Assembly: GCA_020355945.1 (NCBI GenBank)
Contig: CP070627.1
Span: 135,104 to 157,629 of the forward strand
Direction: 5' to 3'
DNA from: Candidatus Aminicenantota bacterium
Lineage (GTDB): Bacteria; Acidobacteriota; Aminicenantia; UBA2199
DNA length: 22,526 bases
The notes below the pieces were generated by a model. That model saw nothing but the letters and a program-made list of their open reading frames with translations, was not told where the DNA came from and searched no databases. Each line of letters starts with the position of its first letter. The stretch's first letter is position 1. This document shows, piece after piece, positions 1 through 6,480 of the stretch. Made by a program: the position numbers and the translations under genes.

Positions 1-300
1 AGCCAGGCCGCCAATGGTGAGATGTTTTTTCAATTCATTCGATTTTTCAGCCCCCCCACTGCTTTTGGGTGGTCCTACTTTTTTTAAAATCTTTTGAATG
101 TCTTCAACATCGTATCCCATATCCAGGAGTTTTCTTATATTATTCACTCGCGCAACCGTCTGTGGGGTATAAAAGGGAAGATTATCCTCGGTAAATCTTG
201 CAGGTTTGACGATTTTAGCGGTTTCCCATTCTTTGAGAACCTTTTCGGAAATTTTTGCCTTTTCAATGAACTCTTTACGAATCAAAAAATTTTTCGTCAT
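1..300 (-). CDS. MerR-type regulator with tandem MerR domains (N-terminal 100 codons, runs off the left edge)
   Basis: Reading the minus strand from the ATG at 300-298 gives 100 uninterrupted codons to the window edge. Residues about 5-76 look like a MerR-type winged helix: an initial helix, the EW of the recognition turn (residues 24-25), a Tyr in the wing (Y44), and the RVNNIRKLLDMGYDVEDI stretch (51-68) typical of the MerR linker helices. After a Ser/Gly-rich linker (79-84) a second MerR start appears at residues 93-100 (HLTIGGLA, compare the common TIGELA), so the protein probably carries two MerR domains in tandem. Such regulators occur beside fatty-acid or acyl-CoA genes, which fits the lipid genes to the right, but the target is not shown here. 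The gene is divergent from everything else. Effector domain and total length lie outside the window. Confidence 0.8.
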   Translation of the reverse strand, partial: MTKNFLIRKEFIEKAKISEKVLKEWETAKIVKPARFTEDNLPFYTPQTVARVNNIRKLLDMGYDVEDIQKILKKVGPPKSSGGAEKSNELKKHLTIGGLA

Positions 301-310
301 ACTGTCTCTT

Positions 311-346
311 TACGTATATGTTTTGTTAAATCATACGTTAACGTAT
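311..346. promoter_or_regulatory. Probable operator: 14-bp perfect palindrome plus a second TACGTATA half
   Basis: Positions 333-346 read ATACGTTAACGTAT, identical on both strands. A related TACGTATA lies at 311-318, 15-22 bases to the left. MerR dimers bind dyads of about this size, and the ACGT-N4-ACGT core resembles motifs reported for LiuR-type MerR regulators of acyl-CoA degradation (from memory, not checked). The location at the predicted transcription start of the MerR-type gene supports autoregulation. Confidence 0.6.
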
Positions 347-353
347 AGATATA

Positions 354-381
354 ATTATAAAGGATTTTTTTAGAATGTCAA
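354..381 (-). promoter_or_regulatory. Consensus sigma-70 promoter of the leftward MerR-type gene
   Basis: On the minus strand TTGACA (381-376) is followed after 16 bases by TATAAT (359-354), both perfect consensus hexamers. The start of transcription would fall near 347, about 47 bases before the regulator's ATG. The palindromic operator at 333-346 lies just downstream of this point, so binding there would block escape from a promoter that is strong by itself. This is the arrangement expected of an autorepressed regulator gene. Confidence 0.75.
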
Positions 382-552
382 TAGTTTTTTTAAATTTTTT
401 TTAAAAAAAAACTTGCCGCATGAGGTGCCGGTGGGAAACGATATCAAAGAAGCCATCTTTAATAGGTCCCCCATGCCATCATGTCATGGCACCCTGGATA
501 ATTTTCGCCCAGGTACTTGATTTTCTTTTCAATTTGTGGTAGCCTTTTTCAT

Positions 553-565
553 CCGGTTAAACCGG
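553..565. promoter_or_regulatory. Dyad CCGGTT-A-AACCGG, possible operator of the rightward operon
   Basis: The 13 bases form a perfect 6+1+6 dyad about 44 bases upstream of the TTG start of the first small ORF. As RNA the loop would be too small, so a protein-binding site in DNA is the likelier reading. It differs from the TACGTTAACGTA palindrome near the regulator gene, so it may belong to another regulator. Confidence 0.35.
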
Positions 566-586
566 TAGTGTAGTAGTAGTGTAGTA
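565..586. repeat. 11-bp perfect tandem repeat (GTAGTGTAGTA, two copies)
   Basis: Two identical 11-base units lie end to end directly after the dyad and 10 bases before the Shine-Dalgarno sequence of the small ORF. A period of 11 is close to one helical turn, so paired binding sites are possible, but slippage could also create it. Confidence 0.6.
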
Positions 587-608
587 AATAAGTACGGAGG
601 TATTTGAG

Positions 609-764
609 TTGGCAGAGCATGAAGGGTCAAATGAAATGAATAGACCTTCAAAGGCGGGAGCTTATTCAATGCAGGAAATGTTGATGCAACAGACGCAGCG
701 TTTATTTGAATATCCCCGATCCTTATGGATTATCATCTTTGATAAAGTATTAACGACAAGCTAA
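609..764 (+). CDS. Small hypothetical protein, 51 aa, TTG start
   Basis: A strong Shine-Dalgarno core (GGAGG, 596-600) stands 8 bases before a TTG at 609 that opens 51 codons ending in TAA at 762-764. The next gene starts 13 bases later with its own ribosome binding site, so the two are probably co-transcribed. The predicted protein begins MAEHEGSNEMNRPSKAGAYS, with a polar N-terminus, and then has a likely helical part, residues about 21-48, mixing Gln/Met/Arg with a hydrophobic LWIIIF stretch (40-45). No cysteines and no clear signal peptide are visible. I do not recognise the family. An ATG at 636 in the same frame is an alternative start but lacks a ribosome binding site of this quality. 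It could be a small membrane-associated partner of the downstream lipid enzymes. Confidence 0.55.
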   Translation: MAEHEGSNEMNRPSKAGAYSMQEMLMQQTQRLFEYPRSLWIIIFDKVLTTS

Positions 765-777
765 AGGGAGACATATT

Positions 778-1335
778 ATGTTAGAAAACGACAAATTTAA
801 AAAAATAATGAAGGAATGGTCGGAAGATTTTGATCCAAACAAAATTATCAGGATAAACAAAAAATATGTTCACAAAACAAATGAACAGAATGTTTTTGTG
901 TCACGTATTAAGCGTGTAAGTGAAGATGATAAAGACAACTTTATTATCCAGGTGGCAATCGATACAACACATCCCTATTTTTTTGAACACTTTTATGATC
1001 ACGTTCCGGGAATGCTGCTTCTTGAAAGTGGCAGGCAAACAGCCACTGCAATTGCGCATCTTTTTTATGACATTAATTATGATACGGTCTTTATTCTAAG
1101 TGAAATGTATGCGCGCTTCTATAAATACGTCGAGGTTTCAAAACCACTATTTATCAATGGCATTGTTAAAGAAAAAAAATATCGAAGCGGCGTATTATTT
1201 CAAATGAAACAAGATGGAGTTTTCATTCAAGATGATAATGAAGTCGGGTTCATGGGCGGCAGTTGGAAAATGCTTAATAAAAGAATTGTCCACCGAATGA
1301 GGAAATCTTCCAAATTACTTAACCAGGATAAATAA
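778..1335 (+). CDS. AfsA-type hotdog-domain protein (single domain)
   Basis: Residues 65-87 carry the hallmark of the A-factor biosynthesis (AfsA) hotdog family: HPYFFEHFYDHVPGMLLLES followed by GRQ, with D74, H75 and E83 in the positions seen across the family. Streptomyces AfsA joins a beta-ketoacyl-ACP to dihydroxyacetone phosphate during gamma-butyrolactone synthesis and contains two hotdog repeats. This protein has 185 aa and one evident motif, so it probably works as a homodimer and may use another acyl-thioester. The ATG follows AAAGGGAG (763-770). It sits 5 bases before an amidohydrolase-fold gene and in one run with an acyltransferase and an SDR, which points to fatty-acyl chemistry. 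A true butyrolactone product is not supported by the rest of the window. Confidence 0.8.
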   Translation: MLENDKFKKIMKEWSEDFDPNKIIRINKKYVHKTNEQNVFVSRIKRVSEDDKDNFIIQVAIDTTHPYFFEHFYDHVPGMLLLESGRQTATAIAHLFYDINYDTVFILSEMYARFYKYVEVSKPLFINGIVKEKKYRSGVLFQMKQDGVFIQDDNEVGFMGGSWKMLNKRIVHRMRKSSKLLNQDK

Positions 1336-1340
1336 GTATC

Positions 1341-2267
1341 GTGAGAATTTGTCAATATATTTATTGCAAAAATATGTTTGGGGAGGATGGTTCTTTTTGT
1401 CCTATATGTGGTTACCCGGTTGATACCACCAGGGTGGATGATTTTGATTTTATTTGCAGTCTAATTCCCCAACTGCCGATCGTTGATATCATTGATATGC
1501 ACCAGATTATACCCAATAAAGAAAATATGCTTGATTTCCAGCTTAAAATGATGGAACAATTAAAGATAAGTAAAGTACTTGTCCAGTCTGTTCCAACTCA
1601 AGTAAAATCAATCTGGAGTAATCAAAAGCTATTGGAGCTGCAGCAAAGTCACAGCGATTTGTTTATTGTTTCCCATTTTATGGACCCCAGACATCCCTTT
1701 GCCTGCAGGCGATTACGTCAATATAAAAGACGAGGAGTTAACGTAATCAAGCTATTGCCTTGTCTGGGGTATCAACCGGATGAACCCCGTTGGGGAAAAT
1801 TCTGGAAGACCATGGAAGAGCTTAAATTAGTGGCCATGATTCATACCGGGTTTATTACCGCCCGCCATAAAAAAGAAGAGCAGGAGGCAGGTATTTATCT
1901 TCATTCAAAATTTGGCCAACCCATATTTTTCGATATACTGGCACGAAAGTATCCCAAACTCCAGTTTATCCTCTGTCATATGGGTGGTGACATGTGGACT
2001 GAACAAGCCGTGCACATGGTCAATCAACATGAAAATGCCTGGGGGGATATTAGTGGCTTTGGCATTCTAGCCCTAAAAAAAATCCTTCAATGTCAAATCA
2101 ATGTCGATTGGACCAGGTTATTTTGGGGTAATGATTCCTCTCCCTACAATTATCCCTTCAACTTAAAACTCCTTTTGCATTATATCGAAATAGGCAAATT
2201 GCATGATACGTTACCTTTGCTTCTTAGAGATAATGCCAAAAAATTTATTAAAAAATTCCTGATATGA
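1341..2267 (+). CDS. Amidohydrolase-2-like TIM-barrel protein with N-terminal Cys4 knuckle
   Basis: The GTG at 1341 comes 5 bases after the preceding stop, and the gene overlaps the next by 4 bases, so translation is likely coupled. Residues 4-23 hold four cysteines (C4, C9, C20, C23) of zinc-ribbon style. The rest follows the amidohydrolase-2 plan: a first-strand DMH (52-54), a strand-5 His in MIHTGF (H168), a strand-6 His in CHMGGD (H213) and a strand-8 Asp in WGNDSSP (D265). The usual first-strand motif is HxH; here it reads H54-Q-I, so one metal ligand is missing. The enzyme may hold a single metal or do decarboxylase- or lactonase-like chemistry rather than ordinary amide hydrolysis. The substrate is unknown. 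Confidence 0.7.
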   Translation: MRICQYIYCKNMFGEDGSFCPICGYPVDTTRVDDFDFICSLIPQLPIVDIIDMHQIIPNKENMLDFQLKMMEQLKISKVLVQSVPTQVKSIWSNQKLLELQQSHSDLFIVSHFMDPRHPFACRRLRQYKRRGVNVIKLLPCLGYQPDEPRWGKFWKTMEELKLVAMIHTGFITARHKKEEQEAGIYLHSKFGQPIFFDILARKYPKLQFILCHMGGDMWTEQAVHMVNQHENAWGDISGFGILALKKILQCQINVDWTRLFWGNDSSPYNYPFNLKLLLHYIEIGKLHDTLPLLLRDNAKKFIKKFLI

Positions 2268-2878
2268 AACAAAATGTGAACAAACCCCTTTGGCTTTTCT
2301 CCAGGAAATTTTTAAGAACTTTGATCAAACCTTTTTTACACCTATTTAAAGGTTTTTCCATTGCCGGGAAAGAAAATTTACCCAAAAAACGAGCATCATG
2401 TATTATCATTTCCAATCATGCCGCATTTGCAGATTCAATCTATATGATTTGCGCGGTTAGACCCCGGTTTACGATTTGCGGCGCCAAATCCAAATATTTT
2501 ATCTCAAGTATTAAGCGTTTTGTTTTCAAGATCGCCAATATTATTAAAGTTGTAGATAAGAACCAGTTTCTGGAAGATTGTGGGAAACTATTGGAATCAG
2601 GAGAAATCATCCTGGTTTACCCGGAAATGGGAAGGAATCCGGATGGTCTGGGAGAGTTTAAAACCTGGGCTGCTGAAGTGGCACTATCTTACCAGGTTCC
2701 TGTCATTCCCTGTTATATTTATGGAACCACAAAGAGTCATCAAGGTTCCAAAAGGATCGTGTTTGGACCGCCGATTGAACCCAGGGGAAATTCAATCGAA
2801 TTGACCAACTGTTTCCGGGAAACAATACTCCGGTTAAAACCAGGTAATAAAAATAAAAATTTGGTGACAAATCGGTGA
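2264..2878 (+). CDS. PlsC-type glycerolipid acyltransferase (first copy)
   Basis: This 204-aa protein has the acyltransferase signature NHAAFAD (N51-D57, the H-x4-D catalytic pair H52/D57) and a second block PEMGR (120-124) in place of the more usual PEGTR. Members transfer an acyl group from acyl-ACP or acyl-CoA to lysophosphatidate or related acceptors at the inner membrane. The N-terminal 30 residues are basic and hydrophobic, suitable for membrane association rather than clear spanning. The start overlaps the stop of the amidohydrolase gene (ATGA), a sign of translational coupling. A second, longer PlsC-type gene lies at the right end of the window, so the two may serve different acceptors or positions. 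Confidence 0.85.
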   Translation: MKQNVNKPLWLFSRKFLRTLIKPFLHLFKGFSIAGKENLPKKRASCIIISNHAAFADSIYMICAVRPRFTICGAKSKYFISSIKRFVFKIANIIKVVDKNQFLEDCGKLLESGEIILVYPEMGRNPDGLGEFKTWAAEVALSYQVPVIPCYIYGTTKSHQGSKRIVFGPPIEPRGNSIELTNCFRETILRLKPGNKNKNLVTNR

Positions 2879-2882
2879 CAAA

Positions 2883-3866
2883 GTGATATTAATTACAGGT
2901 GCCACCGGCTTTATCGGTCAACATGTCGTCAAGCAATTCTTAAAAAAAGTTTCCGCCGAAAATATTCGTGTCTTATTATTTGAATCAGAGAGAGAGTTTT
3001 TAGGAAAATTTCCCGGGATACGTGCGGTTTTCGGTGAACTTTTCGACAAAAATAAACTTGGCAAAGCTCTGGACAAGGTTGATACGGTTATCCACCTGGC
3101 CAGTAAAAATATTGATAACGATGGCACCGGTTTTCATGCCGTAAATGTACAGGGAACGGAATTTTTATGCCAACAAGCGGTTCAGGCGGGAATAAAAAAA
3201 ATCATCTATATCAGTTCGGTAGGTGTGTATGGGCACAAAATTCATCGGGGGATAGATGAAACCACACCGGTGCAACCGGATACCGGGTTTTCCCGTTCAA
3301 AGGCCGCTGCTGAAAATATTATACTGCAGCATCATTATAAAAAAGATTTTGAAGGAATCATTCTCCGACACCGGTTTGTTTATGGGGAAGGCGATGAACA
3401 TGTGATTGCCCGTATGGTAAAAGCAGCAAAAAAATATAAATTTTTAATCAGCGGGGGACGAGCGAAACTGTCGCTTATTCTCGTCAATGAATTAGCCGAA
3501 ATTATATTTCGATTCGCAGCAGTAAAAACCCTTTATGACGACAACCCCATCTATCATGTCACAGATGGTGTTCCCATTCGTTATCGTGACATTATTTCCA
3601 GTATATGTGAGGCGTATAATTTTAAGCCGCCAAAGATGAGTGTGCCCTTTTGGCTTTTATATACACCTATTCGGTTTATCGAACGGATAAAAAAGAGAGA
3701 CCCGGAGAACACAAATTCATCCGTTTCTTCACTTCGTTTGCAACTGATCGGCAGGGATAATTATTTTTCCAATGAGAAATTATTAAACCTTTTTCCCGAT
3801 TTGAAGTTAACTCCATTTAAAGAGGCGTTTAAAAATTTATCCGGGTATTATTCAATATTTAAATGA
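2883..3866 (+). CDS. Extended SDR: NAD-dependent epimerase/dehydratase-like protein with YxxxK changed to FxxxK
   Basis: The GTG at 2883 follows the upstream stop by 4 bases. The N-terminus carries the Rossmann glycine motif GATGFIG (residues 6-12), and a family-typical YISSVGVYG lies in the middle, giving the catalytic Ser. The active-site motif expected as YxxxK reads F136-S-R-S-K140, so the catalytic Tyr is Phe. The C-terminal half (327 aa in all) matches extended SDRs such as 3-beta-hydroxysteroid dehydrogenase-like or NDP-sugar epimerase-like enzymes. If the protein is active, the missing hydroxyl suggests altered chemistry; it may instead only bind NAD(P) or a ligand. Neighbours suggest a lipid-derived substrate. 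Confidence 0.8.
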   Translation: MILITGATGFIGQHVVKQFLKKVSAENIRVLLFESEREFLGKFPGIRAVFGELFDKNKLGKALDKVDTVIHLASKNIDNDGTGFHAVNVQGTEFLCQQAVQAGIKKIIYISSVGVYGHKIHRGIDETTPVQPDTGFSRSKAAAENIILQHHYKKDFEGIILRHRFVYGEGDEHVIARMVKAAKKYKFLISGGRAKLSLILVNELAEIIFRFAAVKTLYDDNPIYHVTDGVPIRYRDIISSICEAYNFKPPKMSVPFWLLYTPIRFIERIKKRDPENTNSSVSSLRLQLIGRDNYFSNEKLLNLFPDLKLTPFKEAFKNLSGYYSIFK

Positions 3867-3942
3867 TATATGAAACTTCCCCGGGTCTTTATAAAGCTGT
3901 GTCTTCGCGGCCATTTTCCAGTTATTTAAGGGAGGATAAATC

Positions 3943-4671
3943 ATGCAAAAAACAGTATGGAAATCCAAAGAAGAAATTAAATATTTGTTGAGAAGTGCGC
4001 AGAAGGTTTCCATCCTAAGTTGCGGCATTTGTGCGAACCTGAGCAATACCGGGGGTAAGATAGGGATCAGGGTCTTGAAAGAACTCCTGAAGGAATGGGG
4101 TAAAAAAGTGACAATGGCCAAATGTGTGATGGGATGTTGCCCGGAGGAAATTGTAAGGCAGGCTATACGAATATACCGTAAGCCGATATCGAAAAGTGAC
4201 GCCCTTATTATACTTAGTTGTGCCTCAGGGGTTAAAGCAGCCTTTCTTTGTAAACCAGAGGTGCCTGTAGTAGGACTATTAGATTCAGTGGGAAGTTTGC
4301 TGCTAACTCACCAGGACAACTTCATCTCTAACAGCATCTGCATCTCATGCGGGTCCTGCGTGATCAACCATACGGACGGAATATGTCCGTTACCAGGGTG
4401 CCCCGAAAAGAAAAAGTATGAACCCTGCGAAAAATTTCCAACGGATGATATAAAATGTCCCCTGGAACCAAGCCTGGAGTGTGTGTGGAAGGAAATTGAG
4501 AAAAGGGGTGACCTGGCCGTGCTTAAATATCTCAGTCAATTACATGGAACTGGTGGGGAAAGGCCCTTATCTCCTGAGGTAAAGCCTACACCAGGGTTTT
4601 TGAGAAAATTAACGGGGTGGGTGGCGGTGCGTGCACAATTTTTGGTGGGGCCGACTCGCTGGGTCGAATGA
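3943..4671 (+). CDS. Stand-alone methylenetetrahydrofolate reductase C-terminal-domain protein (MetV-like)
   Basis: This 242-aa protein is rich in cysteines: C27/C30, C61/C65/C66, C93, then a dense cluster CISCGSC (133-139), C148, C153 and C162. The cluster and the following GDLAVLKYL segment match the zinc-binding MTHFR C-terminal family (PF12225), whose member MetV partners MetF in the Wood-Ljungdahl methyl branch of acetogens. A good Shine-Dalgarno (AAGGGAGG, 3928-3935) precedes the ATG, after a 76-base gap from the SDR gene, so it may start a separate transcript. No metF or corrinoid protein gene is in the window. A role in methyl transfer or as a metal/Fe-S partner of the adjacent radical SAM proteins is possible but unproven. 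Confidence 0.75.
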   Translation: MQKTVWKSKEEIKYLLRSAQKVSILSCGICANLSNTGGKIGIRVLKELLKEWGKKVTMAKCVMGCCPEEIVRQAIRIYRKPISKSDALIILSCASGVKAAFLCKPEVPVVGLLDSVGSLLLTHQDNFISNSICISCGSCVINHTDGICPLPGCPEKKKYEPCEKFPTDDIKCPLEPSLECVWKEIEKRGDLAVLKYLSQLHGTGGERPLSPEVKPTPGFLRKLTGWVAVRAQFLVGPTRWVE

Positions 4672-4708
4672 TCTCAAAATTGGATAAAAAATAAGGAAGG
4701 AGCTAAGA

Positions 4709-4846
4709 ATGAAAATTGAACTCATTTCACCAGGTCTGAGAGAATCGGCTAGTGTAGGAAAATTCTTTCCTTTGCCAATCAATTGTGAGTGCAGCGAACT
4801 AAGTTTAATAATTTGTTTGATCTTTAAAACCATCTTTTTTCATTAA
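4709..4846 (+). pseudogene. N-terminal remnant of a B12-binding radical SAM gene (45 codons)
   Basis: Behind a good Shine-Dalgarno (AAGGAAGGAG, 4693-4702) an ATG opens 45 codons ending at TAA 4844-4846. The first 23 residues, MKIELISPGLRESASVGKFF then PLP, match the usual N-terminus of B12-binding radical SAM proteins, which begin with a beta strand, a Pro and a FFPLP-like turn before the cobalamin fold. After PLP the sequence loses all resemblance and ends, 11 bases before the intact radical SAM gene. The other two frames downstream do not continue the fold. The simplest reading is a gene lost by internal deletion, leaving its start and ribosome binding site. A functional leader peptide is a weaker alternative. 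Confidence 0.55.
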
Positions 4847-4857
4847 CGGAGGATAGC

Positions 4858-6468
4858 ATGAAGATACTTTTTGTGAAACCAAAACTCTCGCACAGGACGC
4901 TTGGAGGACTTGATTATTCGTTTTGCGAGCCCCTTGAGTTCGAGCAGTTGGCGGTTGCTGTCCCGGACCACGACGTACGGATACTGGATTTGCGATTTGA
5001 TCCTGACCTGGAGGGGGAACTGGCGAAGTTTAAACCGGATATCGTCGGTACCACCTGCATGTCTGTCAATGTCTATGCTGCACGGGACATCCTTAGACAG
5101 GTCAAGAGCTTAGACCCATCTATTACCACTATTGTTGGCGGCTACCATGCCACGAATGCGCCGGAGGATGTGGCAGAAACTTATGTGGATGCGATTGCCA
5201 TTGGAGAAGCTGTGGACACGTTACGTGAACTGGTGCGAGCAATGGAGAAGAACCAACCTCTTGAGTCTGTCCCGGGATTGGCTTTGCCTATTGCATCCGG
5301 TGTGGTTAAATACACAGCTAAGCGCTCCAGGGTATTTGACTTTGACACCCATCCTGTTCCCAATCGAAAACTTAATTCCCATCATAGGAAATACTTCTAC
5401 TGCGAATATTGGCAGCCCGCCGCTATTATGCGTGCTTCCGTCGGGTGTCACGGCCGCTGTAATTTCTGCGCGCTCTGGCATATGACCGACGGCAAGTACT
5501 TAACTCACTCGGTAAAGCGGGTGGTGGACGAGATCGAGAGCATCCCGGAGAAGTACATCTTTTTCGTTGATGACAACTTTATACCGGAGGGAGAGGAACA
5601 TGTGGCCAGGATCGAAGGCATCAGGACCGAAATCAAACGCCGTAACCTCAAGAAAGAATACTATTTCTCGACCCGAACCGATTTTGTTGCGCGCCGGCCC
5701 GACATCATTGAACGTTGGCCCGAGGTTGGACTTAAGCGAACCTTCTTCGGCCTGGAATCTTACGAAAATGATCGTCTGAAGGCCCTGAACAAAGCCAACA
5801 CCGAGGATTTGAACCGCAAGGCCGTAGACATATGTCACGCCAATGGCATAGCCATCACCGGTTGCTTTATCATTCACCCCGACTTTACCAGGGATGACTT
5901 CAAGCGCCTGGTTGACTACGCGGCCTCGCTGGACTTGAATATTACCGCATTCCTGGTACTCACGCCCCATCCGGGAACTGTCCTGCACACCATGCGCCGA
6001 CATGAGATCGTGCATCCCAACTACGAGATGTGGGACCATATGCACTCCGTATTTGAGACGACACTCCCCGAAGATCAATTCTACGACGAATATACAAAAC
6101 TCTGGATGCGGGCCTATACGCCGTTCACCTGGGACGGCGCCAAGCGCCTCACCCGTATAATGACTCGCGCCTCATGGAGGCAAAGAATAACTCTAACGCG
6201 TGTAGCCTTCAGGGTTTTCCCTAAAATAGCAGCAGGTGCACGCGCGCACAAGCAGCTTCTTTACCGACGGCTTCGCTGGAAGGATGACAAAGGTAACCCG
6301 GGGCCAGGCGAGGCGCCAGGATCGATGCACCCGGTGCTTCCATCTTTGCGGCCCGAAGTCATGTCGTTCGTCCCGGAAGAGGAGCTGGAACCGGAACTCA
6401 AGCGTATGGTGACCATTGGCCGCCAACTGGATACGAAGAGAAAGCAATCGAGAAAGGGGATGGAATAA
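4858..6468 (+). CDS. B12-binding-domain radical SAM protein (536 aa)
   Basis: The N-terminal about 140 residues have the alternating pattern of a cobalamin-binding Rossmann fold, ending in the VGGYHATNAPE loop typical of this class. As is usual in the class, the DxHxxG cobalamin-His motif of methionine synthase is absent. The radical SAM motif follows: C197, C201 and C204 in GCHGRCNFC (CX3CX2C), which should bind a [4Fe-4S] cluster and SAM. A C-terminal arm of about 170 residues rich in Arg and Lys may act in substrate or membrane contact. CGGAGG (4847-4852) sits 5 bases before the ATG. Related enzymes methylate unactivated carbons, close rings or couple chains in lipids and natural products. 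The gene is richer in G+C than the first operon. Confidence 0.88.
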   Translation: MKILFVKPKLSHRTLGGLDYSFCEPLEFEQLAVAVPDHDVRILDLRFDPDLEGELAKFKPDIVGTTCMSVNVYAARDILRQVKSLDPSITTIVGGYHATNAPEDVAETYVDAIAIGEAVDTLRELVRAMEKNQPLESVPGLALPIASGVVKYTAKRSRVFDFDTHPVPNRKLNSHHRKYFYCEYWQPAAIMRASVGCHGRCNFCALWHMTDGKYLTHSVKRVVDEIESIPEKYIFFVDDNFIPEGEEHVARIEGIRTEIKRRNLKKEYYFSTRTDFVARRPDIIERWPEVGLKRTFFGLESYENDRLKALNKANTEDLNRKAVDICHANGIAITGCFIIHPDFTRDDFKRLVDYAASLDLNITAFLVLTPHPGTVLHTMRRHEIVHPNYEMWDHMHSVFETTLPEDQFYDEYTKLWMRAYTPFTWDGAKRLTRIMTRASWRQRITLTRVAFRVFPKIAAGARAHKQLLYRRLRWKDDKGNPGPGEAPGSMHPVLPSLRPEVMSFVPEEELEPELKRMVTIGRQLDTKRKQSRKGME

Positions 6469-6480
6469 AGGGGATGGAAT
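6453..6480 (+). repeat. 14-bp perfect tandem duplication at the radical SAM gene junction
   Basis: AAAGGGGATGGAAT occurs twice end to end (6453-6466 and 6467-6480). The first copy holds the end of the upstream gene; the second supplies the ribosome binding site and first base pair of the start codon of the next. Removing one copy would leave the upstream stop as TGA overlapping the ATG, so the duplication seems to have separated genes that once overlapped. Confidence 0.8.

Larger units (their letters stand above)
301..608. other. Gene-free region between the divergent regulator and the lipid operon
   Basis: The left third holds the regulator's promoter and operator. Positions 384-410 are almost purely A and T with long T and A runs. 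A 6-bp stem (TGCCAT at 474-479, ATGGCA at 486-491) sits in the middle. The right end carries a dyad, an 11-bp tandem repeat and the ribosome binding site of the small ORF. No sigma-70 promoter of good quality was found for the rightward operon, and no known riboswitch class was recognised. Confidence 0.5.

Noticed and set aside
94..348. 84-aa open frame on the plus strand at the left edge
   Set aside because: It is antisense to the clear MerR-type coding frame and spans its promoter and operator; composition is that of a shadow frame.
361..552. Riboswitch or structured RNA in the first intergenic region
   Set aside because: Only a 6-bp stem and A/T runs are visible; no known riboswitch core was recognised.
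778..1335. Gamma-butyrolactone hormone synthase by analogy with AfsA
   Set aside because: Only one hotdog motif is present and no receptor-type TetR regulator was found in the window; the family call stands, the product does not.
4609..4833. 74-aa minus-strand frame across the MetV-like end and the radical SAM relic
   Set aside because: No ribosome site or family; the plus-strand reading explains the sequence better.
5500..6078. 192-aa minus-strand frame inside the first B12 radical SAM gene
   Set aside because: It is a shadow of a G+C-rich coding region; no domain or ribosome site was recognised.
6416..6478. Upstream extension of the second B12 radical SAM gene to an earlier ATG
   Set aside because: The extension overlaps the end of the previous gene and has no family resemblance; the ATG at 6479 has a ribosome site and begins the beta strand expected of the fold.
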